From positions 1 to 36,330 of the IMG/VR virus record IMGVR_UViG_3300050821_010807: a DNA stretch of 36,330 nt. One strand, 5' to 3'. The position numbers and the translations under genes were made by a program. The notes under the pieces are model-generated. The model saw nothing but the letters and a program-made list of their open reading frames with translations. It searched no databases and had not been told where the DNA came from. Of this stretch, positions 30,410-36,330 are shown one piece after another (the first letter of the stretch is position 1; each line of letters starts with the position of its first letter). The DNA comes from a virus.

Positions 30410-30714
30410 CCGCGCCCGCCACAACCGCGGCCGGGCTCGTCCAAGACGCCGAGACGCTCGCCGTCGAGCTCCTCGCCTTCCTCGCCTCCCGGGTGGGGAT
30501 CGCGACGCTGGCGGAGATCGTGGACGTCCTCACCGGCAATAGCGAAAGGGAGCTCGTCGAGCCCCTCTCGGAGTTTGCCGGGCAGCTCGCGCAGGACGCG
30601 TTGGATCTCATTGGACCGACGCGCACGAAGGCAGCGCTCCAGTCGCTCTACGCCTCGGCGGATGCGCGCGTGGACGCTCTCGAGGATGCGAAGTTCCCGA
30701 AGGGGGCGCCGTGA
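30406..30714 (+). CDS. Lysis-region hypothetical protein, 102 residues
   Basis: The GTG start overlaps the previous stop, and its own stop overlaps the endolysin GTG. It is helical and moderately hydrophobic (LAVELLAFLASRVGIATLAEIVDVL at about 17-42), without a clear membrane-spanning pattern, and acidic overall. It is not recognised. Co-translation with lipoprotein and endolysin suggests a role in lysis or its timing. Confidence 0.6.
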   Translation: MTAPATTAAGLVQDAETLAVELLAFLASRVGIATLAEIVDVLTGNSERELVEPLSEFAGQLAQDALDLIGPTRTKAALQSLYASADARVDALEDAKFPKGAP

Positions 30715-31337
30715 GGGTCCTTCCCGTGCCGCTGGGGTCCCGCGGGGCGGACATGGCGGCGGCTCTCACGTGCGCGAATGCCGCGGACCTGAAGGCGGCG
30801 GGCCTGGACTACGTCGTGCGCTACGTCGGGGGCATCACTGGCGCCGAGCTCTCGCTCCTCCTCGATGCGGGGCTCGGCGTCCAGCTCGTCACCTACTCCC
30901 GCGCGCCGGGGTGGATTCCCTCCGCCGTTGTGGGGGCCGCGGACGGCTCCAAGGACGTTGATCGGCTGCGCGAGCTCGGCGTGCCCGCCGGGATGCTCGT
31001 GTGGATTGACCTGGAGGGAGTGAACGGGAGCGCCGCGGACGTCGCGGGCTGGGTCGAGTCGCGCGCGGCCGTTCTCGTCGCGGCTGGGTACGTCGCGGGG
31101 CTCTATGTCGGCGCTGGGGAGACTCTCAGCGCGGCGCAGCTCTATGCGATTCCGAACGTGACGCGGTACTGGCGCGCGTTCAACGCGGGCATCCCGGAGC
31201 CGCGATGCGGCTGGTGCCACTTTCAGACGTTCCCGCCGAACCAGATGCTTCACGGGGTGCAGATCGACCGCGACTTCGTCCAGGCGGACTACGAAGGGCG
31301 CGTGCCGCTGATGCTCGCGGCGGACGCCGACAGTTAG
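30711..31337 (+). CDS. Endolysin, DUF1906 glycoside-hydrolase-like
   Basis: The GTG start overlaps the previous stop. The 208-residue protein matches DUF1906 (Rv2525c-like, TIM-barrel glycoside-hydrolase-like). The matching parts are RGAD near residue 11, then GLDYVVRYVGG (31-41), GVQLVTYSR (56-64), LVWIDLEG (96-103, with candidate catalytic Asp100 and Glu102), GYVAGLYVG, and a final VQIDRDF strand. The domain is used as a peptidoglycan hydrolase in phages. No signal peptide or cell-wall-binding domain is present, so release depends on a holin. It is the last rightward gene; its stop overlaps the stop of the opposing gene by three bases within 31334-31337. Confidence 0.85.
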   Translation: MRVLPVPLGSRGADMAAALTCANAADLKAAGLDYVVRYVGGITGAELSLLLDAGLGVQLVTYSRAPGWIPSAVVGAADGSKDVDRLRELGVPAGMLVWIDLEGVNGSAADVAGWVESRAAVLVAAGYVAGLYVGAGETLSAAQLYAIPNVTRYWRAFNAGIPEPRCGWCHFQTFPPNQMLHGVQIDRDFVQADYEGRVPLMLAADADS

Positions 31338-31759
31338 GGTGCGTCCTTCCGCGTCGGGGACAGGTGTTCGGATACCCAGGCACGTACCCTCGTCCACCTT
31401 TCCGCAGGGGTCTCTTTCTTAGAGCCGAAGTCATCGTCGTTGACGAATGCAATCTCGCGCGCCATCGCCTGCGCAATGCCGAATGTCTTCCCGATGGCCT
31501 CGGCGTCGTACTCGTCGAGATCGGAGACGTCGATACCGCGCGCAACCGCGACGGATCCGATCGCGCAGACGTGCGATTCATCGCGGACAATCTCATCGGC
31601 GACAAGTTCCTTCACCGGCATCGCATCCAGCGCAATGGCCATCTCGCGAAGGAAAGCCTGCCCCCGTTTCCCGCCGATCGCCCGGTCCACATTGGCTCGG
31701 TAGAGTCCGAGACAGTTGGTCTCGTCGTCGTAGTCGTCCGTATATCCAGATCGGCCCAT
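31334..31759 (-). CDS. Conserved phage protein of unknown function
   Basis: The 141-residue protein starts GRSGYTDDYDD. It contains KRGQAFLREMAIALDAMP (about 31-48), the segment HVCAIGSVAVARGID (63-77), and FGIAQAMAREIAFVNDD (92-108). This family recurs in many phages of Proteobacteria, by recollection, without an assigned function. The pattern of helices with an acidic N-terminus gives no catalytic site. It is the last gene of the leftward operon and ends tail to tail with the endolysin. Confidence 0.75.
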   Translation of the reverse strand: MGRSGYTDDYDDETNCLGLYRANVDRAIGGKRGQAFLREMAIALDAMPVKELVADEIVRDESHVCAIGSVAVARGIDVSDLDEYDAEAIGKTFGIAQAMAREIAFVNDDDFGSKKETPAERWTRVRAWVSEHLSPTRKDAP

Positions 31760-31762
31760 TGC

Positions 31763-32041
31763 TCACTCCTTCCCGCTCTCGTCTTGCCGTTGCGTGGACA
31801 CGGGCGACACCAATTTGCGGCCGTCCGAACCGACCCGCTTCCACACCGCCGGCTGTCGCGCGAAGTAGGCGATGCGAAGCAAGGGACCGAGTCGTTGCTC
31901 TAAGTAGGCCGCGACGTCTTCACTAGAGGAGTCGATCTCGGCAATAAACGATGCGCACGATCGACAGAGATCCGCGATCTCTTCGGTCGCGAGTGCTCCG
32001 CCTGTACGGTCGAATGGGCGAGTGCCGTCATCTTCGCTCAT
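31763..32041 (-). CDS. Hypothetical protein, 92 residues
   Basis: ATG 32041 is chosen because GAGAGG lies six bases upstream on this strand; an upstream ATG (32125) would add a basic stretch without a ribosome site. The product has a helix with CRSCASFIAEID and then a heptad-like helix (VAAYLEQRLGPLLRIAYFA). The family is not recognised. It is three bases before the next gene of the operon. Confidence 0.6.
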   Translation of the reverse strand: MSEDDGTRPFDRTGGALATEEIADLCRSCASFIAEIDSSSEDVAAYLEQRLGPLLRIAYFARQPAVWKRVGSDGRKLVSPVSTQRQDESGKE

Positions 32042-32081
32042 TGTGAACCTCTCTTGGTCGTAGTCGGCGACACGGGTAGGC

Positions 32082-32261
32082 TCAGTCCGACCCCGCATCA
32101 GCGATCTTCGGCGCGCATCCGCCATCTTGGTACGTGATCGGACCTACACCTTCGCAGGTAAGGGCCGGAGCGCCATCCGGCAACAAGGACCACTCCGCCG
32201 GGGCCGAGCAGGCGATGCTGCAGAGGGCGAAAATAACGAGCACGATCGAAATCTTCAGCAT
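32082..32261 (-). CDS. Small lipoprotein-like exported peptide
   Basis: The second of two in-frame ATGs (32261) has AAGGAG at ideal spacing; the first (32267) abuts it. The 59-residue product has a Lys, a strongly hydrophobic core (ISIVLVIFALCSI) and a probable lipobox SIAC (Cys18), less canonical at position -3. The mature part is 42 residues with two Cys. Small phage lipoproteins expressed from early operons often block superinfection or serve as minor lysis factors. The role is inferred. Confidence 0.6.
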   Translation of the reverse strand: MLKISIVLVIFALCSIACSAPAEWSLLPDGAPALTCEGVGPITYQDGGCAPKIADAGSD

Positions 32262-32316
32262 CTTCATCTCCTTCGAGGAAGGTAACGCGGACCAGGGCGA
32301 CGCGAATCGGGCCGAC

Positions 32317-32418
32317 TCAGTAGTTCTTCAGCCTCGACGCGAACAGCAGCGCGATTCCGAGGCTCACCGGCGTTCCGATGAACCAGCCGATGAAACAGCC
32401 GAAACAGAAGGCGGTCAT
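32317..32418 (-). CDS. 33-residue membrane peptide
   Basis: It starts at an ATG overlapping the upstream gene's stop (ATGA). The sequence MTAFCFGCFIGWFIGTPVSLGIALLF region is one long hydrophobic stretch followed by a basic end (SRLKNY), predicting a single transmembrane helix with its C-terminus inside. Two Cys lie near the N-terminus. The coupled start and the coherent membrane profile support expression. Function unknown. Confidence 0.55.
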   Translation of the reverse strand: MTAFCFGCFIGWFIGTPVSLGIALLFASRLKNY

Positions 32419-32609
32419 GCCTTGCTTCCTCGCGCGTCCAGAATTGCCCTAATCGCCGCACCGATCTCAGGCGGCCACGATGTTCCTTGATGGGTCACGG
32501 CGAGGACCAACGCGTCGGCGCGCGCCTGTTCGGCCGCGAGCTCCGCCCGCAGAGACCGTACGATGTCGCTTCGTTCGATGATCGCGTCCAGCGTCTGGTA
32601 CTCAGCCAT
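32415..32609 (-). CDS. Small helical protein, 64 residues
   Basis: The start shares one base with the previous stop (TGATG). Residues 1-40 form a charged helix (LDAIIERSDIVRSLRAELAAEQARADAL), a probable coiled coil. The rest has a GTSWPPEIGAAIRAIL segment. Not recognised. Part of the coupled early operon. Confidence 0.6.
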   Translation of the reverse strand: MAEYQTLDAIIERSDIVRSLRAELAAEQARADALVLAVTHQGTSWPPEIGAAIRAILDARGSKA

Positions 32610-32800
32610 CAGCGCACCTCCTCAACGAGAACCGCGATCGTCGAGCCGCATGCGCAATTGCGCATCTCGGCCTCTTCGCCGTTCGGTCCCGCGTCGGGTA
32701 GCACCCCGCAGAGCGGCAGTTCGGCCCAGGCCTTGGCGGTGAAGGCCGCGCCACACGCGCAGACCTTCACCACCGGCGGGAGGGAGACGGCAGCGCTCAC
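32609..32800 (-). CDS. Zinc-ribbon-like protein, 63 residues
   Basis: The GTG at 32800 overlaps the stop of the upstream gene as GTGA. The protein has VCACGAAF near residue 13, a single Cys in the middle and NCACGSTI near residue 50, a likely Cys4 site. A frame extension to 32839 is possible but would overlap the upstream gene more. The function is unknown. It is adjacent to the recombination genes. Confidence 0.65.
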   Translation of the reverse strand: MSAAVSLPPVVKVCACGAAFTAKAWAELPLCGVLPDAGPNGEEAEMRNCACGSTIAVLVEEVR

Positions 32801-33834
32801 GACTTCGCCTTGCGCGGGTCCACCGGCGCGGTGGCCCAATCGGGCAACGCCTCCGTCGGAGGGGCCTCGAGAGGTGCGGGCTCTGGCGCAGCCGCCGGCG
32901 CGGACGCCAGAGCCGCTGCGGGTGCTGGTGTCTCCGGGACGGCCGCGGCCTTCGCTTGCGGCGTCTGCGGGGATGTTCGGTTCTCCGCCGTGGCGCCCGC
33001 GCGGAGCTCGTCCTCGAGCTTCTTCGCGGCCGGAACGCCCTCTCCGGCGAGGGGGGGGAACGCCTCGTCGATCGTTGTGTCGCCGTTGTGGATGGCGGTT
33101 CCGAGGCCGATGAGCGCCTCGACCTCCTCGATGCCGAGGTCTTCAAGCGAAGACTTGCCGACGCGCGGGAAGATGCGCTCCTTCGGGACGCCGATCTTCA
33201 TGAGTCGATCGACGAGTGAGGCGCGCTTCGCCGCGAAGGTCTTCGCATCCCCCACCGCCACGTTCTTCGCGGCGAGGTAGATGCGATCGATGTACGCGCG
33301 CGGCACGACGCGGAAGATGGCGTTCCGGATGGCGATCGACGCCGCGGCGTTGCCGGTCATCGTGATCATGTCGTCGCTGTAGCGGCGCCCCTTGGAGGTG
33401 GTGATGCGCCGGCGCACCTCCGTCGTGACGCGGATGTTCTTCTCGAGGTCCCACGCGACCCCCTGCGCGATGACCTCGCGCTCCTCCGCGTCGAGGATGC
33501 GTGCGGCAACGTGGAGGTTTCCGTACGCGCTGGCGGCGATCTCCGCGAGTCGCACGCTCGGGCCCGAGATGACGATCTCCTTCCCGTTCTGCTTCCGCGG
33601 GAGGGCATAGAGGCACGACTCCGCCACCCCCTGGCTCACCGTCGCGAGCGTCTCCGCCTCCTTCAGGAACTTCCCGATCGAACGCGGGTACTTGTGCGCA
33701 GCATCAAGCTGCGCCTCCGTCTCGGAGCGGGCGAAGACCGCGACGGAGCTGTTGTCCACCCGGCTGAGCGCGCCCTCGTCGTTCATGAGGGTCTCGAGGG
33801 GGTCCTTCGGGGTCTCAATCGGCTGCATCGTCAT
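32797..33834 (-). CDS. Conserved recombination-associated protein; candidate annealing protein
   Basis: The 345-residue protein is paired with the exonuclease gene directly upstream. Residues 86-200 are the most regular part: IVISGPSVRLAEIAASAYGNL (88-108), GVAWDLEKNI, EVRRRIT with a basic patch, DDMITMTGNAAASIAIRNAIF (154-174), RVVPRAYIDRIY. Residues about 200-260 are helical. From about 280 the sequence is Ala/Pro/Glu linker. I recall this family as recurrent beside phage exonucleases, where RecT, Redbeta or Erf would normally sit, so a single-strand annealing role is proposed. It does not show an obvious RecT or Erf signature. The ATG is 3 bases after the exonuclease stop. Confidence 0.65.
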   Translation of the reverse strand: MTMQPIETPKDPLETLMNDEGALSRVDNSSVAVFARSETEAQLDAAHKYPRSIGKFLKEAETLATVSQGVAESCLYALPRKQNGKEIVISGPSVRLAEIAASAYGNLHVAARILDAEEREVIAQGVAWDLEKNIRVTTEVRRRITTSKGRRYSDDMITMTGNAAASIAIRNAIFRVVPRAYIDRIYLAAKNVAVGDAKTFAAKRASLVDRLMKIGVPKERIFPRVGKSSLEDLGIEEVEALIGLGTAIHNGDTTIDEAFPPLAGEGVPAAKKLEDELRAGATAENRTSPQTPQAKAAAVPETPAPAAALASAPAAAPEPAPLEAPPTEALPDWATAPVDPRKAKS

Positions 33835-33837
33835 GGC

Positions 33838-34692
33838 TCATTCGCTCCAGTCGGGAAGGGTGATCGTTTGGATGGTATCCGAGTGTCCGGGCCATTGGTC
33901 GGTGGCGAGGGCCTCGGCGAGGCGCTGCATGTCCTCGCGAATGGTGGTGTGCCCCTTCGCAACGGTGGTGAGGTCTAGCGTGTAGACCGCGACGTCGTAG
34001 GGGCGCGCCTTCTCGATCGCGATAAACACGAAGTGTTGGAGCGGCTGTCCCAGCGTTTCGCAGGCGTCGCGGTACATCGCTTCCTGGCGGTGGTAGCCGA
34101 ACCGCGCGACGGAGCGCGCGAACTGCGCAAGCCGAACGTCCTCCGTCGTCTTCAGGTCCACCGCGATGTGTCGGGCGGCCAGGTAGTAGTCGAGCCGGCC
34201 CTTGCACTCGAGCCCCGTCGCGCGATCGCGCCACCGGAGCGTCACTTCCTGCGCGCCACCGAAGATGAGCCGTGCCGCCATCGGATGCGCCCGGAGCTTC
34301 TCCACCATCCCCTGAATCGCCGTGTTCTCCGCCGCGGAGATGGGCTTCCGCCCCTCGTGGGCCTTCCGCCAGTCGTCGCGTGCTTTCTTGTTCTCCGTCT
34401 TGCGGCAGTCGCCGAAGTCGGGCTCGCACGCATAGGACGCTTCGAAGCGCGCGGGCTCGAATACGGCGCAGTGGAAGGCCTGGCCAAATTCGAGCGCCGG
34501 AGTGGGCTCCCGTGAGCCCCCAGCGACCTCGTCGCGGTAGTGGAGCAGCGAATGGCGGACGCGGTCGAGCATCGACTTGCTCGCGAGCCCGAGGACACGT
34601 GAGTGGTAGACGCTCTCCGGCACATCGGGGTGGATGCCGTGCGGGATTTCGAGAATCGACGGCGGGTTTTCGATGGTGATTGCGGCGCTCAA
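33838..34692 (-). CDS. PD-(D/E)XK exonuclease, RecE/YqaJ-like
   Basis: The TTG at 34692 overlaps the previous stop (TTGA) and follows a strong GGAGGAAGAG. An extension to 34830 would cover most of the neighbouring gene. The 284-residue protein carries the RecB-type nuclease motifs: LEFGQAFH (67-74), Glu149 (AQEV), GRLDYY with Asp168, VDLKT with Asp179 and Lys181, and QEAMY (203-207). These define a 5'-3' exonuclease that makes single-stranded tails for recombination, as RecE and lambda Exo do. It works with the annealing candidate immediately downstream. The start of the mature core (LGLASKSMLDRV) is also family-typical. Confidence 0.9.
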   Translation of the reverse strand: MSAAITIENPPSILEIPHGIHPDVPESVYHSRVLGLASKSMLDRVRHSLLHYRDEVAGGSREPTPALEFGQAFHCAVFEPARFEASYACEPDFGDCRKTENKKARDDWRKAHEGRKPISAAENTAIQGMVEKLRAHPMAARLIFGGAQEVTLRWRDRATGLECKGRLDYYLAARHIAVDLKTTEDVRLAQFARSVARFGYHRQEAMYRDACETLGQPLQHFVFIAIEKARPYDVAVYTLDLTTVAKGHTTIREDMQRLAEALATDQWPGHSDTIQTITLPDWSE

Positions 34693-34967
34693 GACTCTTC
34701 CTCCTCGCGGGTCATTCCGATGTACGTCTCGGCGGCGAGGAGCACGTTCTCCAGCGCGCGCGCGTGCTCGCGGTACTGCGCGAGGCTTCCAATCTCGGCG
34801 TGGACGCCCGTCCGCCGCGCCACACGGCACGCGCGAGCGAGCGCAGCGAGGCGCATCATCTTCACGGACTCGGCCGTGAGCGCGAGCTGCATGCCCTCGT
34901 CGAGCGTGAACGTGTCCACCACGGCCATGTCCCGGCCGCGGCTACGCGGCGTCGCGGGGCCATTCAT
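34689..34967 (-). CDS. Small helical protein, 92 residues
   Basis: ATG 34967 overlaps the previous stop (ATGA). The N-terminus is basic (RSRGRDM), followed by helices with DTFTLDEGMQLALTAESV and a Leu/Ala-rich helix (HARALENVLLAAETYIGM). Not recognised. The stop overlaps the TTG start of the exonuclease, so it is probably co-translated with it. Confidence 0.65.
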   Translation of the reverse strand: MNGPATPRSRGRDMAVVDTFTLDEGMQLALTAESVKMMRLAALARACRVARRTGVHAEIGSLAQYREHARALENVLLAAETYIGMTREEEES

Positions 34968-35203
34968 GCGGCCTCCAGTGGGAGCTTCAGGCTACGCGGT
35001 ACGCCCCATCGGCCGCGGTAGAGCGAGAGCATCTCAGCGTCGAAGGACCGCTCCGCTTCGGAGTTGGGAGCGGGAACGGTCGGGCGTTCAGACCCCGGTG
35101 ATATCTCAGGCGCGTCCACGTTGGGCAACACAACCGTGAGGTGCCGTGACTCATCATGCCCTTCCGGACCGCAGAGTACGCACAATTCGTAGACCATTTT
35201 CAT
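34964..35203 (-). CDS. First gene of the leftward operon, CxxC protein
   Basis: ATG 35203 has AGAAGGGCGG about 5 bases upstream. The frame is open to 35389 but that extension crosses the divergent control region. The 79-residue protein begins MKMVYELCVLCGPEGHDESRH, a Cys/His cluster that may bind zinc, followed by an acidic Pro-rich linker. A C-terminal helix and RGRWGVPRSLKLPLEA complete it. It leads an operon that carries the recombination genes, so it is probably expressed early. Function unknown. Confidence 0.6.
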   Translation of the reverse strand: MKMVYELCVLCGPEGHDESRHLTVVLPNVDAPEISPGSERPTVPAPNSEAERSFDAEMLSLYRGRWGVPRSLKLPLEAA

Positions 35204-35321
35204 CACCGCCCTTCTGAGATTCACTATGCATCCGATACCCGGAGTCGTCCAGCACAATCTTGCACCGCAACGTAGATTCTTTTGACTTGCACCATTCCAA
35301 ACATCGCGTATTGTGCCTCGC
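35204..35321. promoter_or_regulatory. Divergent control region between two operons
   Basis: This 118-bp gap separates the first leftward gene from the rightward ribbon-helix-helix gene. It is less GC-rich than the coding DNA. A direct repeat CTTGCACC occurs at 35259-35266 and 35286-35293 (27 bp apart). It could be an operator for the adjacent regulator. TTGACT at 35282-35287 is a good -35 box for the rightward gene; the best downstream -10 candidate is TATTGT (35309-35314), with a rather long spacer of 21. No convincing leftward promoter could be fixed by eye. Confidence 0.5.
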
Positions 35322-35516
35322 ATGCCGGGAAAGAGAAGGGCGAACAGTGGCATTCTGTATGTGTCCAGCGTACCGAAGGCGATGCTCAAGGAACTGGACG
35401 CGCATGCTCGTAAGATGGGACCTCGATTCCGTCGCGGCGACGCGGTGTACGAGCTCCTGCGGGTGGCATTGGACGAACTGAAGCAAGTGGAGACGATGTT
35501 GGAAGGAAGGGGATGA
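35322..35516 (+). CDS. Ribbon-helix-helix DNA-binding protein (putative regulator)
   Basis: The ATG at 35322 is preferred; an in-frame GTG lies at 35313. Neither has a Shine-Dalgarno, and the -35-like TTGACT is only 35-40 bases upstream, so the mRNA may be leaderless. The 64-residue protein has basic residues, then SGILYVSSVPKAMLKELDAHARKM (strand plus first helix) and DAVYELLRVALDEL (second helix), the Arc/CopG arrangement. It presumably binds the divergent control region and sets the balance of leftward and rightward transcription. The stop overlaps the next start (ATGA). Confidence 0.65.
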   Translation: MPGKRRANSGILYVSSVPKAMLKELDAHARKMGPRFRRGDAVYELLRVALDELKQVETMLEGRG

Positions 35517-35698
35517 CCATGGGAACACCGGGGATGCAGCGAATGAGGACTGAGCGGGGCGTGCCGTCCTTGACGGAGCCGTCGGGCGCACGGCCGAAGT
35601 GGCTCGACAACCCGACCGAGGCGAAGCGTTCCGGCGTGTTGCCGCTGAAGCCTCCGACCGCTTCGGGACGCCCGTACGACGCGGGGACAAAGCGATGA
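35513..35698 (+). CDS. Small basic hypothetical protein, 61 residues
   Basis: The ATG overlaps the stop of the regulator and is preceded by GGAAGGAAGGGG, a strong ribosome site shared with the ATG two codons later. The sequence is Pro/Arg/Gly-rich and probably disordered. Not recognised. Its stop overlaps the next ATG (ATGA), which supports translation of all three genes as one unit. Confidence 0.55.
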   Translation: MTMGTPGMQRMRTERGVPSLTEPSGARPKWLDNPTEAKRSGVLPLKPPTASGRPYDAGTKR

Positions 35699-36330
35699 AC
35701 GTCCTCACGAAGACCGCGATCGCGGAGCGACTCGAGCTCCTGAAGTCGATGACGCTCGGTCACGGCTCTCACCCGAAGCCGCCGACGCTAGAAGTGCCCC
35801 CTCCGTCCTGCGCTCTCGAGGCCGCGGCCTGGGTGGCCGGCGAGGAGTGGAGCGACCATCCGGAATGCGTCTCGACCACCATCGCGGCGATGTGCCGAAG
35901 CTTCAACGACCGGTGCGGATTCGGGCCCGAGGCGGACGCCCGGCGGACCCGCGTGCTCGTTCCGCTCATTCCCCTGATGCTCAACACGAGCGGATCAAAT
36001 GCACTTGAGCGTCGCCGCGTTTTCGCGACGCTTGACTGGGCGACGCGCTCTGCGCTCCCGCGCATCCTCGCGCGCACGCGGACCTTGCAGGAATGGGGGC
36101 CCGGGATGGCGGCTCTCGCGGAGATCGTGGATGAGGACTCGTTCGTAGCCGCGCGCAATAAGCGTCGCAAGATGGCGAATGCCGCATGGGACGCGCGCGA
36201 CAAGGCGTGGCAGGCCTTCTATAAGCGCTGGCGAGGGATGGCGGTGTCGGAGGCGGTGGCGGAGGCGGCGGTGTCGGAGGCGGTGGCGGAGGCGGCGGTG
36301 TCGGAGGCGGTGGCGGAGGCGGCGGTGTCG
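35695..36330 (+). CDS. Phage protein with Ala-rich nonapeptide repeats (3' partial)
   Basis: The ATG is set by ATGA overlap. The ORF is open to the window end, giving at least 212 residues. Residues about 35-150 are globular and helical, including DWATRSALPRILARTRTLQEW and the AEIVDEDS segment that resembles a family of uncharacterised phage proteins with long Ala-rich tails. A Lys/Arg/Trp-rich helix follows. From 36241 the nonapeptide AVSEAVAEA repeats until the sequence ends. The frame continues in register with the Gly-rich tail at 1-108 if the molecule is circular. Function unknown. Confidence 0.7.
   Translation, partial: MNVLTKTAIAERLELLKSMTLGHGSHPKPPTLEVPPPSCALEAAAWVAGEEWSDHPECVSTTIAAMCRSFNDRCGFGPEADARRTRVLVPLIPLMLNTSGSNALERRRVFATLDWATRSALPRILARTRTLQEWGPGMAALAEIVDEDSFVAARNKRRKMANAAWDARDKAWQAFYKRWRGMAVSEAVAEAAVSEAVAEAAVSEAVAEAAVS
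36241..36330 (+). repeat. 27-bp tandem repeat, 3.3 copies, at window edge
   Basis: Exact 27-bp units start at 36241, 36268 and 36295, with a 9-base remainder to the end. Each encodes AVSEAVAEA. The repeat is truncated by the window edge, so the true copy number is unknown. Confidence 0.95.

Noticed and set aside
35204-35389. N-terminal extension of the first leftward gene to 35389
   Set aside because: It crosses the control region and overlaps the divergent regulator gene; ATG 35203 has a Shine-Dalgarno.
36241-36330. CRISPR array
   Set aside because: Repeats are contiguous, 27 bp, without spacers, and in frame with a gene.
1-36330. tRNA genes, insertion sequences or attachment sites
   Set aside because: No tRNA-like cloverleaf, transposase, terminal inverted repeats or integrase was found on reading both strands; short or degenerate elements could be missed by eye.

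Overview
The window looks like a complete or nearly complete genome of a small, GC-rich, podovirus-type tailed phage. It holds large terminase, portal, scaffold, capsid, a propeller-type tail hub, ejection proteins, tail fibres and lysis genes. No tape measure, sheath or tail tube is visible. No integrase, classical repressor, DNA polymerase, primase or helicase is recognisable. The host is probably a Gram-negative bacterium: the lysis cassette has an Rz1-like lipoprotein, and Asp/Ala/Gly/Ser-rich linkers in two exported proteins recall secreted proteins of Myxococcota. That host suggestion is an inference.

Both window ends lie inside low-complexity coding repeats. The last gene (35695 to the end) runs off the right edge in the same frame that is open at base 1 and stops at 106-108. 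Joined end to start, this is one continuous gene, so the window is probably a circular or circularly permuted genome cut inside a repeat.

Layout, rightward strand: (1) 35322-36330 continuing into 1-3763 is a small-gene region. It holds a ribbon-helix-helix regulator, the repeat-tailed protein, an ORF containing an iteron array next to an AT-rich tract (candidate replication origin, 286-460), many tiny overlapping genes, a stand-alone DnaA domain IV-like protein, a RusA-like protein and a candidate small terminase. (2) 3763-13164 is packaging and head. (3) 13161-18258 is tail and hub. (4) 18255-23902 is ejection proteins. (5) 23938-29521 is fibre and receptor-directed proteins, including two with N-terminal export signals, one an SGNH-type esterase. 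(6) 29522-31337 is lysis.

Leftward strand: 35203 down to 31334 is one compact, probably early operon. It begins with small genes, then a RecE/YqaJ-like exonuclease and a conserved partner that may be a single-strand annealing protein. Several small genes follow, including a lipoprotein and a 33-residue membrane protein. A 118-bp divergent control region separates this operon from the rightward one. The two transcription units meet tail to tail at 31334-31337 with overlapping stop codons.

Most neighbouring genes overlap by 1 or 4 bases (ATGA, GTGA or TGATG), which implies translational coupling. The main points of interest are the iteron array paired with a DnaA-like binder, the exonuclease/annealing pair, the exported esterase pair, a duplicated gene-tail module, and an unusual number of small Cys-rich proteins.
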